In this document: positions 7,664 to 15,798 of the stretch, one piece after another
Position numbering within the stretch: the first letter of the stretch is position 1
Layout: each line of letters starts with the position of its first letter
Assembly (NCBI GenBank): GCA_964533045.1
Contig: CAZHKT010000002.1
Span: 1 to 58,149, forward strand
Source of the DNA: JACQNR01 sp964533045
Lineage (GTDB): Bacteria > Acidobacteriota > Terriglobia > UBA7540
Reading direction: 5' to 3'
DNA length: 58,149 nucleotides
The notes under the pieces: model-generated
Database searches by the model: none
What the model saw: only the letters and a program-made list of their open reading frames with translations
Told to the model about the DNA's origin: nothing
Translations under genes and position numbers: made by a program

Positions 7664-8578
7664 TCAGTTTTTCCACACAACCACTTCTTCCTTCAATTCC
7701 ACGCCGTAGGTCTTCCAAACGCGCTCGCGGATAACGTCCATCAGGGCGAAGAAATCGGCGGCCGTGGCGCCGTAACGATTCACCAGAAAATTTGCGTGCC
7801 GCTCGGAAACCACTGCACCGCCCACCCGCCAGCCCTTCAATCCCAGTTCGTCAATCATCTTACCGGCAGAGAGGCCGGGCGGGTTCTTGAAAATGCATCC
7901 CGCGCTCTTCTCGTTGACGGGTTGCGAGGCGCGCCGCTTCTGGTTGCACTGCTTGACGCGCCCCAGGATTTCCTCGTAGGGCCTTTCTGGAAGCTCCAGC
8001 GTCACCGAAAGCAGGATATCGTCCTCGGCGAAACTGGAGCCGCGGTACTCAAAGCTCAGTTGATCGGTCTGCAGCACCTCCAGCTTGCCCGCCGCGCCTC
8101 GAAAGACGGTCACGGCGCGGACCACGTCCTTGATCTCGGTGCCGTAGGCGCCGGCATTCATTTGCAGCGCGCCCCCGACGGTCCCGGGAACGCCCACCAG
8201 GCCTTCCATGCCGCCCAGGTTGCGCTTGGCGCATTCCATGACCGTGGTCCCCAGATTCAACGCGGTGGAAACGCTGACCCGATTTCCCTCGAATTCCAAT
8301 CCGTCGGGATCGCGCACCAGATGGAGGGCCACTTCGTCGAGGCCTTCGTCCGCCACCAGCAGATTCGTCCCGCCACCCAGCAGCCGCCAGCCGACGCCGC
8401 GCTCGCGCAGAAAGGCAATCAGCTCGCCGATTCGGCCCAGGTCCCTAACGCGGATGATGTCCATGGGACCGCCCACACCGAGCGAAGTGTGGCGCGCCAT
8501 GGGTTCGCCGGGCAGCCAGTCGGCGCCCAGCGCATTGAGCGCCTGAGCCGTGCCGGGTTGAGAAGCAAGAATGGACAT
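7664..8578 (-). CDS. murB: UDP-N-acetylenolpyruvoylglucosamine reductase MurB
   Basis: A FAD flavoprotein that reduces UDP-GlcNAc-enolpyruvate to UDP-MurNAc in the cytosol with NADPH. The roughly 304-residue sequence has the FAD-binding segment (TSLGVGGPMDIIRV, LGGGTNLLVADEG), GLVGVPGTVGGALQMNAGAYG, the catalytic-region YRGSSF, and KSAGCIFKNPPGLSAGKMIDELGLKG, where Ser/Cys and Glu of the active site lie. It resembles the shorter MurB type. ATG 8578 is preferred to the in-frame TTG 21 nt upstream. It lies downstream of murC (94-bp gap) and upstream of the REP pair and ftsQ. Confidence 0.96.
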   Translation of the reverse strand: MSILASQPGTAQALNALGADWLPGEPMARHTSLGVGGPMDIIRVRDLGRIGELIAFLRERGVGWRLLGGGTNLLVADEGLDEVALHLVRDPDGLEFEGNRVSVSTALNLGTTVMECAKRNLGGMEGLVGVPGTVGGALQMNAGAYGTEIKDVVRAVTVFRGAAGKLEVLQTDQLSFEYRGSSFAEDDILLSVTLELPERPYEEILGRVKQCNQKRRASQPVNEKSAGCIFKNPPGLSAGKMIDELGLKGWRVGGAVVSERHANFLVNRYGATAADFFALMDVIRERVWKTYGVELKEEVVVWKN

Positions 8579-8647
8579 CAATCGGTCACTCGAGCGCAAA
8601 ACGGTGGTCGACGCCGCGGCGATCCTGGATCACCGTTCTTCCAGGAG

Positions 8648-8676
8648 GTAGAAACGCCTCGCCCCGGCGTCGCTAC
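8648..8676. repeat. Type III GTAG-headed hairpin at the murC stop
   Basis: On the minus strand this reads GTAGCGACGCC-GGGGCGA-GGCGTTTCTAC. The two 11-nt arms match at 9 of 11 positions and both ends are GTAG/CTAC. It differs in stem sequence from the type I and II elements but has the same head. Its TAG (8673-8675) is the murC stop codon. Confidence 0.6.
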
Positions 8677-10094
8677 CTCGTTGAATTGGCCTTGGCAGCA
8701 GCCGGTTCATTCACGGGCATCCGCAGAGCCGCGCCCAGCGCTTCGCCGACCTTCCAGACGCTTCCCGCGCCCACGGTCAGGATCATGTCACCCGGGCGCG
8801 CCTCAGCAAGAATCTCCCGGATGACTGCCTGCTCCGAGGGCGCGTAGCGAGCGCCCTGGAGACCCAGTTCGGTCATCCGCGCCACGAGCCGCTCGGAGGT
8901 CACCCCGGGGATGGGCGGCTCGCTCGCCGCGTAGATGTCGAGCACATAGACCCGCTCGCACCCTTCGAAACACTTGGCGAAATCGTCCATCAGAAACTTG
9001 GTGCGTGTGTAACGATGCGGCTGAAACACGGCCCAGATGCGCCGCGCGCCGCGCAGACGCGCCGCGTCCACCACGGTGCGAATCTCCGCAGGATGATGCC
9101 CGTAATCGTCCACCACAGTGATGCCGTTCCACTCCGCCTTGATCTGGAAGCGGCGATCCACCCCGCGAAATCGCGCCAGTCCGGAGCGAATCTGCTCCGG
9201 CGTGAGCTCGAGTTCCAGGCCCACGGCGATGGCGGCGAGTGCGTTTTGAATGTTATGCCGTCCCGGCACGTTGAGTGCGAACCGACCTATGCTCTTGCCG
9301 TGAGCGATCACTTCGAATTCTGAGCCGGCGGGATTCAGGTCCGCCTTGGCGCCACGCACATCGGCCCCGGTATCGAGGCCGTAGGTCATCACGCGGCGCC
9401 GGATCCGCGGCATCAGGCTGCGGAAGCGCTCGCCCCATGGCGCATCGACGCAGCCTATCACGGCGCCATAGAAGGGAACCTTATTGGCAAAAGCCAGAAA
9501 TGCCTCCAGGATTTCGCCCAGGTCCTGGTAGTGGTCCAGGTGCTCGCGATCCATGTTGGTGATGACGGCGATGGTGGGCAGCAGCAGGAGAAACGACCGG
9601 TCGCTTTCGTCCGCTTCCACCACCATCAGATCGCTCTTGCCTAAGCGCGCGCTCGAGCCGAAGACGTCCAGCCGGCCGCCGATGACCGCCGTCGGGTCGA
9701 GCCCCGCCTCCGACAACATCACGGCAATCATCGAAGTCGTGCTGGTCTTGCCGTGCGCACCCGCCACCGCCACGTTGAACTTCAAGCGCATTAACTCGGC
9801 CAGCATTTCGGCGCGGGGGATCACCGGGATGTGCCGCTGCTGGGCCTGCATGACTTCGGGATTGTTTGGAACCACGGCGGTGGAGGTCACCACGACTTCG
9901 GCGTCACCCACGTTCTCCGCCGCGTGGCCCTCGGCGATGCGCGCGCCCAGCTTCATCAGGCGCTCCGTCACCGGCGTGTGCCGCAAGTCGGAACCCGAAA
10001 CGGTGTAACCCAGATTAAGCAGCACTTCGGCGATGCCGCTCATGCCGATGCCGCCGATGCCAACGAAATGAATTTTGCGAATCTTTCCCAACAT
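8673..10094 (-). CDS. murC: UDP-N-acetylmuramate--L-alanine ligase MurC
   Basis: An ATP-dependent amide ligase that adds the first amino acid, L-Ala, to UDP-MurNAc. The 473-residue protein begins MLGKIRKIHFVGIGGIGMSGIAEVL, the Mur N-terminal Rossmann domain. It has the P-loop GAHGKTSTTSMI, the central-domain motif EADESDRSFL, and the C-terminal DDYGHHPAEIRTV. The open frame reaches 10286, but the ATG at 10094 gives the standard family N-terminus and avoids overlap with murG. It is 56 bp after murG. The TAG stop coincides with the head of a GTAG hairpin. Confidence 0.97.
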   Translation of the reverse strand: MLGKIRKIHFVGIGGIGMSGIAEVLLNLGYTVSGSDLRHTPVTERLMKLGARIAEGHAAENVGDAEVVVTSTAVVPNNPEVMQAQQRHIPVIPRAEMLAELMRLKFNVAVAGAHGKTSTTSMIAVMLSEAGLDPTAVIGGRLDVFGSSARLGKSDLMVVEADESDRSFLLLLPTIAVITNMDREHLDHYQDLGEILEAFLAFANKVPFYGAVIGCVDAPWGERFRSLMPRIRRRVMTYGLDTGADVRGAKADLNPAGSEFEVIAHGKSIGRFALNVPGRHNIQNALAAIAVGLELELTPEQIRSGLARFRGVDRRFQIKAEWNGITVVDDYGHHPAEIRTVVDAARLRGARRIWAVFQPHRYTRTKFLMDDFAKCFEGCERVYVLDIYAASEPPIPGVTSERLVARMTELGLQGARYAPSEQAVIREILAEARPGDMILTVGAGSVWKVGEALGAALRMPVNEPAAAKANSTR

Positions 10095-10150
10095 GAGTCT
10101 TAGGTCATCGATGTCAGTGGCCCTTAGCCATGGGTCACTGGTCATTAGCC

Positions 10151-11296
10151 TCAGCGGGCGGCCGCGAGTCCTTCGACGAGGTCCGCAATCTCGGCGGCAG
10201 CGCGGGGCCGGGCAACGGCGCGGGCGGCGCGTTCCAGCGCTGCAAGTTTTTCTGGAGACGTGAGAAGCGAGCGAATCTCCCCACACAACCTTTCCGCCGA
10301 CAGATCCTTCTGCTCGATCACGATTGCCGCCCCTGCCCGTTCGAGGGCCTGCGCGTTGGCCAGCTGATGCTGATCGGCGGCCGCAGGGAACGGCACCAAG
10401 ATGCAGGCCTTGCCCGCCGCCGCCAGTTCCGCCACGGCATTGCCGCCGGCGCGCGAGATCACCACGTCCGCCTGGGTGAGCGCGGAAGGAACATCTTCGA
10501 GGAAAGCGTGCACCTCGGCGGGAATGGCGCGATTCCGATATGCCTGATTCACCTTATCATAGTCCCGTTCGCCCGACTGATGGATGAATCTCAGCGCGAG
10601 CCCGGTTTGCTGCAAATGCTCCAGGCTCGCCAGCACGCAATCGTTGACGGCCGTGGCACCCAGACTTCCCCCCAGCACCAGGATGGTGAAAGGCGGCGTG
10701 TGCCCCTTCGCGGGAACTCCGGCAAACGCGGCGCGAATTGGATTCCCCGTTACGCGCGCTTTGGCGCCGTAGACCTTCGCTGCCTCTTCAAATGCCACGG
10801 CCGCGGCGGTCACGACCGGCGCCAAGACGCGGTTCGTAAACCCGGGAATCGCGTTGGGTTCTATCAGCACTGTCGGAATCCCCCGAAGCGCCGCCAGCAG
10901 CATCGCCGGGCCGGCGATATAACCGCCCAGCCCCAGTACGACCTTGGGCCGAAAGTCGCTCAAAATCCGCCACGCTTGGAGGGCGCTTTGCGGCAGCACC
11001 GCCAGGTTGCGAACCTTCTTCCACCCGCCCATCCCCTTAAGACCTGCCCCGGCAATCCTGCGCAGGCCGAATCCCGCGGCGGGAATCACGCGGTCCTCGA
11101 TGCCGCGTCCTGTGCCAGCAAAGAGTATTTCGTATTGCCGTTGCGGTCGCGCTTCGCTCCGGCGCTTCAATTCCTGTGCCACGGCGAGGGCGGGGAAAAT
11201 ATGCCCGCCGGTCCCGCCCGCCGCCATTAGCACGCGAACGATTCGGGAATCTTCAGTTTGCTTCGTCGCCTCCACAAGTTCCTTATCGCCGAGCAA
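10151..11296 (-). CDS. murG: Lipid II synthase glycosyltransferase MurG
   Basis: Transfers GlcNAc from UDP-GlcNAc to lipid I on the inner face of the membrane, making lipid II. N-terminal motif MAAGGTGGHIFPALAVAQEL and the inter-domain motif ILVLGGSLGATAVNDCVL are present, with the UDP-binding SRAGGNAVAELAAAGKACILVPFP in the C-terminal domain. At ~365-381 residues the length fits. The exact start is uncertain: the longest frame uses a TTG at 11296, while a GTG shortly before MAAGGTGGH would give a more usual N-terminus. It lies between ftsW and murC. Confidence 0.95.
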   Translation of the reverse strand: MLGDKELVEATKQTEDSRIVRVLMAAGGTGGHIFPALAVAQELKRRSEARPQRQYEILFAGTGRGIEDRVIPAAGFGLRRIAGAGLKGMGGWKKVRNLAVLPQSALQAWRILSDFRPKVVLGLGGYIAGPAMLLAALRGIPTVLIEPNAIPGFTNRVLAPVVTAAAVAFEEAAKVYGAKARVTGNPIRAAFAGVPAKGHTPPFTILVLGGSLGATAVNDCVLASLEHLQQTGLALRFIHQSGERDYDKVNQAYRNRAIPAEVHAFLEDVPSALTQADVVISRAGGNAVAELAAAGKACILVPFPAAADQHQLANAQALERAGAAIVIEQKDLSAERLCGEIRSLLTSPEKLAALERAARAVARPRAAAEIADLVEGLAAAR

Positions 11297-11358
11297 GGGA
11301 CGCGCCCCACGTCAGGGTGTCCTTCCGGCGGCAATCGAAGGCCGCCGCAAGGGCAGCC

Positions 11359-12450
11359 TCAGCTCGAGTGCTGCGAGATGTTAAGCAGCACGCCCATCGC
11401 CGCAAGGTTCACCATCAGCGACGAGCCGCCGTAGCTAACGAACGGCAGCGGGATTCCCTTGGTCGGCATCAGCCCCAGCACCACGCTGATATTGACCAGC
11501 GCCTGTCCCACGATCATCACGGTCAGACCCACGGCCAGCAGCCTTCCGAATTCGTCCGTGGTTCGCGCCGAAGCCCGCAGGCCGCGCCAAAGCATGACCC
11601 CAAAAATCGCCAGCACGAACAGGCAGCCGATCAAGCCAAGCTCTTCTCCGACCACCGCGAAGATGAAATCCGTGTGCGGCTCGGGAAGATAGAACAGCTT
11701 CTGCTTGCCGTCCATCAACCCGACGCCGTCGATGCCTCCCGATCCCACCGCGATGAACGACTGAATGATCTGAAATCCCTTTCCCAGCGGATCCTCGTAA
11801 GGATTCAGAAACGCCAAGATCCGGCGCTGGCGGTAGCCCACTTGGAAGATAGCCAGGTAAAGCAGAGGAACCGCGGCCAGAAATCCATACACGAAATAAC
11901 GGAAATGCAGCCCCGCCGCAAATAGCATGGCGGCAACAATCAGAACCAGTGCCACCGAAGTTCCCAGATCCGGCTCTTTCAGGACCAGCGCCACGCATCC
12001 GCCCGCAACCAGACCGATGGGCAGCAGGGTCCGCCGCAGATCGTCCACGGGGGCCTTGCGCTGGGCCAGAAAGTGAGCCAGAAAGACCGCCAGGATGAGC
12101 TTGCAGAATTCCGAGGGCTGAAATCCGATGGGACCAATATGGAGCCAGCGATGCGCGTTGTTGGTCTGATCGGCAAACAGAACGGCGATCAGCAGCAGAA
12201 ATTGCACTCCCAGCGCGGGGAAGATGACCGTGGGCCGGGCCAGGCGGCGGTAGTCGAAATGCATGGCAGCGACCATCAGCCCAAAGCCCAGCGTAGCCCA
12301 GGCCAGTTGTCGCATCAGGAAGTAGTAGCTGGTCCCGTATCGCTGCTGGGCCATGACCGCCGAGGCGCTGAAAACCATCAGGGCGCCGAACAGCACCAAC
12401 ACCACCACGGCTCCAAAAAGGATGCGATCGGATTCGAGTCGTCGGGCCAT
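11359..12450 (-). CDS. ftsW: SEDS-family peptidoglycan glycosyltransferase FtsW
   Basis: A polytopic membrane protein that polymerises lipid II at the septum together with the class B PBP FtsI. About 363 residues with roughly ten hydrophobic helices. Signature segments include FSASAVMAQQRYG, GFQPSEFCKLILAVFLAHFLAQ, KEPDLGTSVAL, and PTKGIPLPFVSYGGSSLMVNL near the C-terminus. The ATG at 12450 lies one base after the murD TAA stop, so translation is likely coupled; an in-frame start at 12486 would lie inside murD. It is followed by murG. Confidence 0.96.
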   Translation of the reverse strand: MARRLESDRILFGAVVVLVLFGALMVFSASAVMAQQRYGTSYYFLMRQLAWATLGFGLMVAAMHFDYRRLARPTVIFPALGVQFLLLIAVLFADQTNNAHRWLHIGPIGFQPSEFCKLILAVFLAHFLAQRKAPVDDLRRTLLPIGLVAGGCVALVLKEPDLGTSVALVLIVAAMLFAAGLHFRYFVYGFLAAVPLLYLAIFQVGYRQRRILAFLNPYEDPLGKGFQIIQSFIAVGSGGIDGVGLMDGKQKLFYLPEPHTDFIFAVVGEELGLIGCLFVLAIFGVMLWRGLRASARTTDEFGRLLAVGLTVMIVGQALVNISVVLGLMPTKGIPLPFVSYGGSSLMVNLAAMGVLLNISQHSS

Positions 12451-12451
12451 A

Positions 12452-14320
12452 TTATACCGAGGGCTCTTCGGGGTCGGGCAAACCATGCGCAGGCTTCGGT
12501 CTTTCGGGCTCTGCCACGGCCGTCGCAGTGTCCCGGACTGCGGCGCGCACTTCGTAAGGCAGCGCCTGATCGGTCAGAACTTCGGCCGCAGGAATGGATT
12601 CGCCACGGACCATAGGCTCATCGGGCGCGTCGCCGGACAGGGCGTAGTCCGCGTCCCCCGTCTCTTCGGCGGAGACTTCGAAGACGTATATGGGGTCCGG
12701 CCTGGTGCCCTCGGCAGCCGGCTCGATCTTTTCCTCTTGCTCCGGGGAGGCCGCCCCCGTGGCCGGTTCCGGCTCGACGCCTTGCATCACCGGCAGGGGT
12801 TCGGGATGCGGTGGGGTCGCCGGCGCGGTAGCGGGCGCAGGCGCAGGCGGCGGCTCCAAGTGGAAGTCAGGATACTCCTGCCCCGCGAGGGGCGCCGTCA
12901 CGGGTGCGGCGGGCAGCGCCACGGCGGGCAGCGCGATGGGAGCGGCCACGCGCCGCTCCGCCGGATGGGCGGCCAGCCGGGCCACGAGTTCCTTGAAGAC
13001 ACGGCCGCGCTGTTCGTAATCCTGAAACTGGTCGAAGCTGGCGCAGGCGGGCGAAAGCAGCACCACGTCTCCCGGCACGGCGCGAGCCGAGGCTTCGCGC
13101 ACCGCCGTCTCCAGGTCGCCCGACCGGTAGAGCGGCACCACTCCGCTCAGCTGTTTCTCGATGCGCTCGGCGGCCGCGCCAATCAGGTAAACGTCGCGCA
13201 CGCGGCCTTCCAACAGCTTGCGAATGGGCTCGTAGGGCGCGCCCTTGTCCTTGCCGCCCAGAATCAGGTGGACGCCGCTGCCGAAGGCGGACAGCGCCTT
13301 GGCGGCCGCGTCCACGCTGGTAGCCTTAGAGTCGTTGTAATACTGCACGCCGCCGATTTCGCGCACGAATTCGAGGCGATGTTCCACGCCTCGGAACGCC
13401 GCCACCGCTCGCCGGATGGCCTCGAAATCCGCCCCAACCGCGCCGGCCATGGCGGCGGCGGCCATCACGTTTTCCACATTGAAGTCGCCGCGCAGCGCGA
13501 TCTCCCGGGTGGTCAGCAGCACTCGCTCCAGGTTCGAGGTGCGGTAGACAATGTGACCGTTCTCGAGAAATATTCCATCCGGCAGTTCGCGCCGCCGGCT
13601 GAAGAAGACCTTTTGCGCCGCCCCCCGTGGCGCGAGGCTCATCACCGCGGGGTCGTCGGCGTTGAGGACGGCAAAATCGCCGGCCGTCTGGTTGGCGAAG
13701 ATGCGCGCCTTGGCCTGTACGTACGATTCGAAGGACGGATGCCGATCCAGATGGTTGGGCGTGAGATTGAGCAGGGCGGCGACGTGAGGATGGAAGTTGA
13801 CCGTCGCTTCGAGTTGGAAGCTGCTAAGTTCGGCGACCACCAGACCGTCGGGCGGGACATCGTCCACGGCGGAAATCACCGGCACGCCGATGTTTCCGCC
13901 GACAAAGACCGGAAAGCCTGAGGCTTCCAGAATCTCGCCCAGCAGCGCCGTCGTCGTCGTCTTGCCGTTCGATCCCGTAATACCCAGAATGGGTGCCTCG
14001 AGCATCCAGCCGGCGACTTCGACTTCCGACACCACGGGGATCCCCCTGGCGCGAGCGGCTGCCAGCTGCGGCATGTCGGGCAGGACGCCCGGACTCACAA
14101 CGATAAAGTCCTGCTTCAGGAAGGTGGAGTCGCGATGCAGACCCAATTCCATGCCGATCTGATGGGTGAGCAGGTCGCCCAGGTCGGCGCGCAGCTCCCA
14201 GGGCGGGCGCGCGTCGGTCACGGTGACGTAAGCGCCGCGGCGGGCGAGCGCTTTGGCGGCGGCCAAGCCGGTCCGCGCCAGACCCACGATCAGGACCCGC
14301 TTGCCTTGCACCGGCATCAT
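12452..14320 (-). CDS. murD: UDP-N-acetylmuramoylalanine--D-glutamate ligase MurD with a long C-terminal tail
   Basis: Adds D-Glu to UDP-MurNAc-L-Ala. The catalytic part (residues 1 to ~452) is complete: GLARTGLAAAKALARRG, P-loop GITGSNGKTTTT (~113-124), NLTPNHLDRHPSFESY, HRLEFVREIGGVQYYNDSKATS, LILGGKDKG, and LLSPACASFDQFQDYEQRG. MurD is usually about 450 residues; this one is 622. The extra ~165 residues are rich in Pro, Ala and Glu, have no recognisable domain and are probably disordered. Start ATGATG at 14320 overlaps the stop of the RHH gene. The frame is intact to the ftsW start, so the tail is translated unless the start of ftsW is mis-set. Confidence 0.96.
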   Translation of the reverse strand: MMPVQGKRVLIVGLARTGLAAAKALARRGAYVTVTDARPPWELRADLGDLLTHQIGMELGLHRDSTFLKQDFIVVSPGVLPDMPQLAAARARGIPVVSEVEVAGWMLEAPILGITGSNGKTTTTALLGEILEASGFPVFVGGNIGVPVISAVDDVPPDGLVVAELSSFQLEATVNFHPHVAALLNLTPNHLDRHPSFESYVQAKARIFANQTAGDFAVLNADDPAVMSLAPRGAAQKVFFSRRRELPDGIFLENGHIVYRTSNLERVLLTTREIALRGDFNVENVMAAAAMAGAVGADFEAIRRAVAAFRGVEHRLEFVREIGGVQYYNDSKATSVDAAAKALSAFGSGVHLILGGKDKGAPYEPIRKLLEGRVRDVYLIGAAAERIEKQLSGVVPLYRSGDLETAVREASARAVPGDVVLLSPACASFDQFQDYEQRGRVFKELVARLAAHPAERRVAAPIALPAVALPAAPVTAPLAGQEYPDFHLEPPPAPAPATAPATPPHPEPLPVMQGVEPEPATGAASPEQEEKIEPAAEGTRPDPIYVFEVSAEETGDADYALSGDAPDEPMVRGESIPAAEVLTDQALPYEVRAAVRDTATAVAEPERPKPAHGLPDPEEPSV

Positions 14321-14499
14321 GCGCGCCTCCCCTGCCCCGGATGGCCGTTCCGCCGCAAATGAACTTCGAGGATTTCCGAGACGACTTCCGAGAGCGAGCG
14401 GCGGACTTCCCGCGCCAGGCGGCGGGCCGCGATCAGCGTGTCGCGGTTCAGCGTCAGACTGACGCGCGTGGGACGCCGGAATGATTTGGGTCGGGCCAT
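14317..14499 (-). CDS. Small ribbon-helix-helix (CopG/MetJ-like) regulator
   Basis: A 60-residue basic protein. RVSLTLNRDTLIAARRLAREVRRSLSEVVSEILEVHL fits the RHH fold: one beta-strand that pairs in the dimer to contact the DNA major groove, then two helices. It starts at 14499 and its TGA overlaps the murD ATGATG, so it is the leader gene of the murD-ftsW-murG... unit. The DNA just upstream carries a near-perfect palindrome inside a promoter, which is the expected target of an RHH autorepressor. No toxin gene is adjacent, so an antitoxin role is unlikely. Binding to the palindrome is inferred. Confidence 0.8.
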   Translation of the reverse strand: MARPKSFRRPTRVSLTLNRDTLIAARRLAREVRRSLSEVVSEILEVHLRRNGHPGQGRRA

Positions 14500-14503
14500 C
14501 GTT

Positions 14504-14532
14504 AATTAGTGCGTATTTTATACGCAGTAATT
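14504..14532. promoter_or_regulatory. Palindromic operator upstream of the RHH gene
   Basis: Two 13-bp arms, AATTAGTGCGTAT (14504-14516) and ATACGCAGTAATT (14520-14532), match as inverted repeats at 12 of 13 positions around a TTT spacer. The sequence is AT-rich within GC-rich DNA, covers the -10 region and ends 5 bp before the RHH start codon. It is the best candidate for the regulator's own binding site. Confidence 0.75.
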
Positions 14533-14543
14533 CTATTTGTAAA
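14515..14543 (-). promoter_or_regulatory. Promoter of the RHH-murD-ftsZ unit
   Basis: Minus strand TTTACA (14538-14543), a 17-bp spacer, then TAAAAT (14515-14520). The predicted transcript start is around 14508, giving a leader of only about 10 nt with no Shine-Dalgarno, so translation may be nearly leaderless. The -10 lies inside the palindrome. Confidence 0.7.
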
Positions 14544-14658
14544 GCCGTCCTTGGTCATGAGTCCTCACTCCGTCGCAGGCGAAGTCGGGACGTTCGCGCG
14601 CTGAACCGGACGCCGGCAGGGCTTCGGCCGGAGACACGCAACCCATGACCAGGACTCC

Positions 14659-15789
14659 TCACCTCAGTTTCAGCGTGGTCAGGGCGAACAGCGCCGAGAC
14701 CAGCGCCGCGATCCAGAAGCGCGCAATGATCTTCGATTCCGTCCAACCCGACAGCTCGAAGTGGTGGTGAAGGGGGGCCATTTTGAAGATGCGCTTCTTG
14801 CGCAGCTTGAAAGACCCCACCTGCAGAATCACCGAGAGCGCTTCGATGACAAAGATGCCGCCGATGAAAGGCAGCAGCAATTCCTGCTTGATGATGACGG
14901 CGACGGTGGCGATGGCCCCGCCCAGCGAAAGCGAGCCCACATCGCCCATGAAGATTTCCGCCGGGTAGGCGTTGTACCAGAGGAAGCCGAGGCTCGCGCC
15001 CACCATGGCGCCGCAAAACACGGTCAGTTCAGCAACCCGCGGGAGGTGCTCCAGGTCGAGATAATTCGCCAGCACGGCGTGTCCGGCCACGTAGGTGAGC
15101 ACGGTGAGCGCCGAGGCGCAGATAACCACGCAGCCGATGGCCAGGCCGTCGAGCCCGTCCGTCAGGTTGACGGCGTTGGACGATCCCACCAGAACGAAGA
15201 CAACCAGGACGATGAACGGCAGAAAGGCGAAGGGATAGGACCAGGGATTATCGAGAAAAGACTCGATCAGAAACGAGGGCCGCACGCGCTTGAAGAACGG
15301 GAACGTCAGGTTGGTGGAGTAGAGGTTCTGGGCCGAAAGGAAAACCAGCACCACCCCGAAGCAGAAGCTGACCAGGATTTGCAGCAGGAATTTCGTCCGC
15401 GCCGTCAGGCCGAGGTTCTGACGCTTGCGGACCTTCTGGTAGTCGTCCCAGAAGCCGATGCCCGCGAAGGCCAGCGTCACGGCCAGCACCAGCCACACAA
15501 ACAGGTTGCGCAGGTCCGACCACAACAGGGTGGGAATGGCGATACAGAGCACAATTAGAACGCCGCCCATGGTGGGTGTACCCGCCTTGGTGTGGTGCGA
15601 CTGGGGGCCATCCTCGCGAATGAACTGGCCGATTTGAAACTCGCGCAGCTTGCGGATGAGCCACGGACCCAGCACGATCGCCAGGAAGAGAGCCGTCAGA
15701 CTGGCGTAAGCCGTCCGGAAAGTAATGTAGCGGAAGAGGTTGAAGATCCGGATGTCATCGTGAAAGAAGAGATATAGAAGGTGAAACAT
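14659..15789 (-). CDS. mraY: Phospho-N-acetylmuramoyl-pentapeptide transferase MraY
   Basis: Integral membrane enzyme that transfers phospho-MurNAc-pentapeptide to undecaprenyl phosphate, forming lipid I. It has 376 residues with about ten transmembrane helices. Family motifs seen are GPQSHHTKAGTPTMGG (~residues 61-76), FWDDYQKV with the DD pair, NAVNLTDGLDGLAIG, GDVGSLSLGG, and PLHHHFELSGWTESKI. It starts 9 bp after the murF stop, consistent with one transcript. A 159-bp spacer with the RHH promoter separates it from the next gene, so the dcw cluster is probably divided here into two transcription units. Confidence 0.98.
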   Translation of the reverse strand: MFHLLYLFFHDDIRIFNLFRYITFRTAYASLTALFLAIVLGPWLIRKLREFQIGQFIREDGPQSHHTKAGTPTMGGVLIVLCIAIPTLLWSDLRNLFVWLVLAVTLAFAGIGFWDDYQKVRKRQNLGLTARTKFLLQILVSFCFGVVLVFLSAQNLYSTNLTFPFFKRVRPSFLIESFLDNPWSYPFAFLPFIVLVVFVLVGSSNAVNLTDGLDGLAIGCVVICASALTVLTYVAGHAVLANYLDLEHLPRVAELTVFCGAMVGASLGFLWYNAYPAEIFMGDVGSLSLGGAIATVAVIIKQELLLPFIGGIFVIEALSVILQVGSFKLRKKRIFKMAPLHHHFELSGWTESKIIARFWIAALVSALFALTTLKLR

Positions 15790-15798
15790 AACGCCCGA

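Noticed and set aside
12353..13921. A 522-codon plus-strand open frame across murD and ftsW
   Set aside because: It is the shadow of the murD and ftsW coding strand, with Arg/Gly/His-rich composition and no motif.
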